Assembly (NCBI GenBank): GCA_023386865.1
Contig: JAEWIV010000341.1
Location: forward strand, 1-14,832
Source: Pseudomonadota bacterium
Lineage (GTDB): Bacteria; Pseudomonadota; Alphaproteobacteria; Reyranellales; Reyranellaceae
Reading direction: 5' to 3'
DNA: 14,832 nucleotides
The position numbers were made by a program, and so were the translations under genes. Shown one piece after another: positions 14,019 through 14,832 of this stretch (position 1 is its first letter; each line of letters starts with the position of its first letter). The notes below the pieces were generated by a model. The model had not been told where the DNA came from, did not search any database, and was given only the letters and a program-made list of their open reading frames with translations.

Positions 14019-14230
14019 TGCAACTCCACCGCCTCCCCACTCCGGATCGTAGAAGGACTCAGCCGGCTGGGCAACGATTCAGCCGACGTGGCACGATGAT
14101 GGCGCCTATTGGCGCTTTTGCGACCTGCCGCCGAACCCCGAGGATGTCTGTTCATCGGGGTAGATCGGAAGTCATCGACGCAACCTCAGAACGACGCGAA
14201 TGACCCACAGCGGACATCGCTGCGTCCGGA
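14019..14230. promoter_or_regulatory. Intergenic region between cyclase paralogues 3 and 2
   Basis: This 212-bp gap should hold the leftward promoter of paralogue 2. It has a strong purine-rich leader next to the start (GGGGAGG and GGTGGAG on the minus strand). ACCCCGA (14135-14141) pairs with TCGGGGT (14155-14161) around 13 nt. GCGCC/GGCGC (14102-14115) is followed by TTTT on the plus strand. CGGAC/GTCCG (14211-14228) lies 2 nt from the stop of paralogue 3 and could help terminate it. No clear -35/-10 pair was found. Confidence 0.4.
14192..14215 (+). repeat. TGACCCAnAGCGGAC element, copy 4 (left arm lost)
   Basis: TGACCCACAGCGGAC (14201-14215) matches the other cores, followed by ATCG as in copy 2. 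The left arm (CGACGCG) no longer complements the right arm. It lies 15 bp beyond the stop of paralogue 3 (read leftward), so it is again in a gap next to a cyclase gene. Confidence 0.65.
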
Positions 14231-14832
14231 TCAAGGCAGCCCGGCCTGCCGCATGGCCGCGAACAGACGCTCTTGCCTCGGCGTCCGACGATAAGGGCCC
14301 ATCTCGGCCAGATGGCGTACGGTGTAGGCCGGCTCCAGCGCCATGTAGGCGCGGGCCGCCGCCCGAGCCTCGGCGTCCCGACCGGTCAGCGACAACGCAC
14401 CGACCAGATACCGATGGGCCGCTCCCCAGCGCGGATTCTCCTGGATGCACTTGCGCGCCCATCGCAGCCCTTCCTCGAGCCGATCGCTCGTCAGGAGGGC
14501 GAACACCATGCCCAGCGAATACGTATTCAGCCATTGATCGAACGGACTGAGCCGGATCGCCTTCGCGAACTCGTCGACGGCGTCTTCCGCATTGCCGGCA
14601 AAAGCGCTGACGAAGCCACGCCAGGCCCACGCATTCGCGGCGTTGGGATCGATGGCGAGCGACCGGTCTATCAGGTCCCAGGCCAACGCGTAGTCGCGCT
14701 CGGTGAAACACACCACGAAGCCCGCACAGCGCAGCACGACGGGGTTTCCCCGATCGGCCTTCAAGGCCTCTCCCGCCAGGTCGGCCGCTTCGCGGAGGTC
14801 GCGCGCGGGATCGCTGCTGTATGCATTGGAGG
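14231..14832 (-). CDS. TPR C-terminal part of a third CHD-TPR cyclase-like protein (5' cut by window edge)
   Basis: The frame is open to the right edge (about 200 residues visible), so the start lies outside the window; the TTG at 14764 is internal. Visible sequence is tetratricopeptide-like: ALAWDLIDRSLAIDPNAANAWAWRG, then FAKAIRLSPFDQW, IQENPRWGAAHRYLVGAL and a final RLFAAMRQAGLP. The DRSLAIDPNAA and AIRLSPFDQ repeats closely parallel DRSLSISPSSA and GIRLSPYDP in paralogue 2, and the C-terminal AGLP parallels TGLPE. I infer the same CHD/TolB-like/TPR family, but the catalytic domain is not in view, and a TPR protein with a different N-terminal output domain, such as a winged-helix regulator, remains possible. 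Confidence 0.75.
   Translation of the reverse strand, partial: SNAYSSDPARDLREAADLAGEALKADRGNPVVLRCAGFVVCFTERDYALAWDLIDRSLAIDPNAANAWAWRGFVSAFAGNAEDAVDEFAKAIRLSPFDQWLNTYSLGMVFALLTSDRLEEGLRWARKCIQENPRWGAAHRYLVGALSLTGRDAEARAAARAYMALEPAYTVRHLAEMGPYRRTPRQERLFAAMRQAGLP

Noticed and set aside
14102..14119. GCGCC-TATT-GGCGC followed by TTTT as a plus-strand terminator
   Set aside because: Both flanking genes are on the minus strand, so no plus-strand transcript is expected to end here. The stem is only 5 bp and the T-run 4 nt.

Overview
The window is high-GC, tightly packed bacterial DNA. Gene content and style suggest an alphaproteobacterium of the Rhizobiales/Rhodospirillales type (Bradyrhizobium- or Reyranella-like). 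The pointers are an MLYCD-type malonyl-CoA decarboxylase, MFE-2-like SDR and SCP-x-like thiolase genes, and several CHD-TPR adenylate cyclases. The genus is an inference. No rRNA, tRNA, CRISPR array, transposase or integrase was seen.

Left part (1-4116): the 3' part of a malonyl-CoA decarboxylase gene runs rightward off the left edge. Facing it is a compact leftward operon. In transcription order it holds two tandem PaaG-type enoyl-CoA hydratase/isomerases, an SMP-30/gluconolactonase-family protein and a small membrane protein of DUF3592 type, with only 4-8 nt between genes.

Middle (4117-9507): a lone rightward flavodoxin-domain gene (mioC-like) is followed by a second leftward operon. That operon holds an SCP-x-like thiolase, an MFE-2-like (3R)-hydroxyacyl-CoA dehydrogenase, and a class III adenylate/guanylate cyclase whose reading frame abuts the dehydrogenase stop. 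Divergent from it is a rightward FAD-linked D-lactate/2-hydroxyacid dehydrogenase. Together the left and middle blocks point to acyl-CoA, CoA-thioester and hydroxyacid catabolism, with a cyclic-nucleotide enzyme embedded in the second operon.

Right part (9508-14832): after a small unrecognised gene comes a cluster of paralogous CHD / TolB-like / TPR cyclases. One complete copy points right, one complete copy points left, and a third, of which only the TPR end is inside the window, also points left. Both complete copies start with TTG. Directly after the stop of the first copy lies the decayed 5' end of a further cyclase gene. About 24-bp repeat units with the core TGACCCAnAGCGGAC, or a diverged form of it, lie in the gaps on either side of the two complete cyclases, and one sits close to where the decayed copy loses homology. 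This repeat-plus-amplified-cyclase arrangement is the most unusual part of the window.
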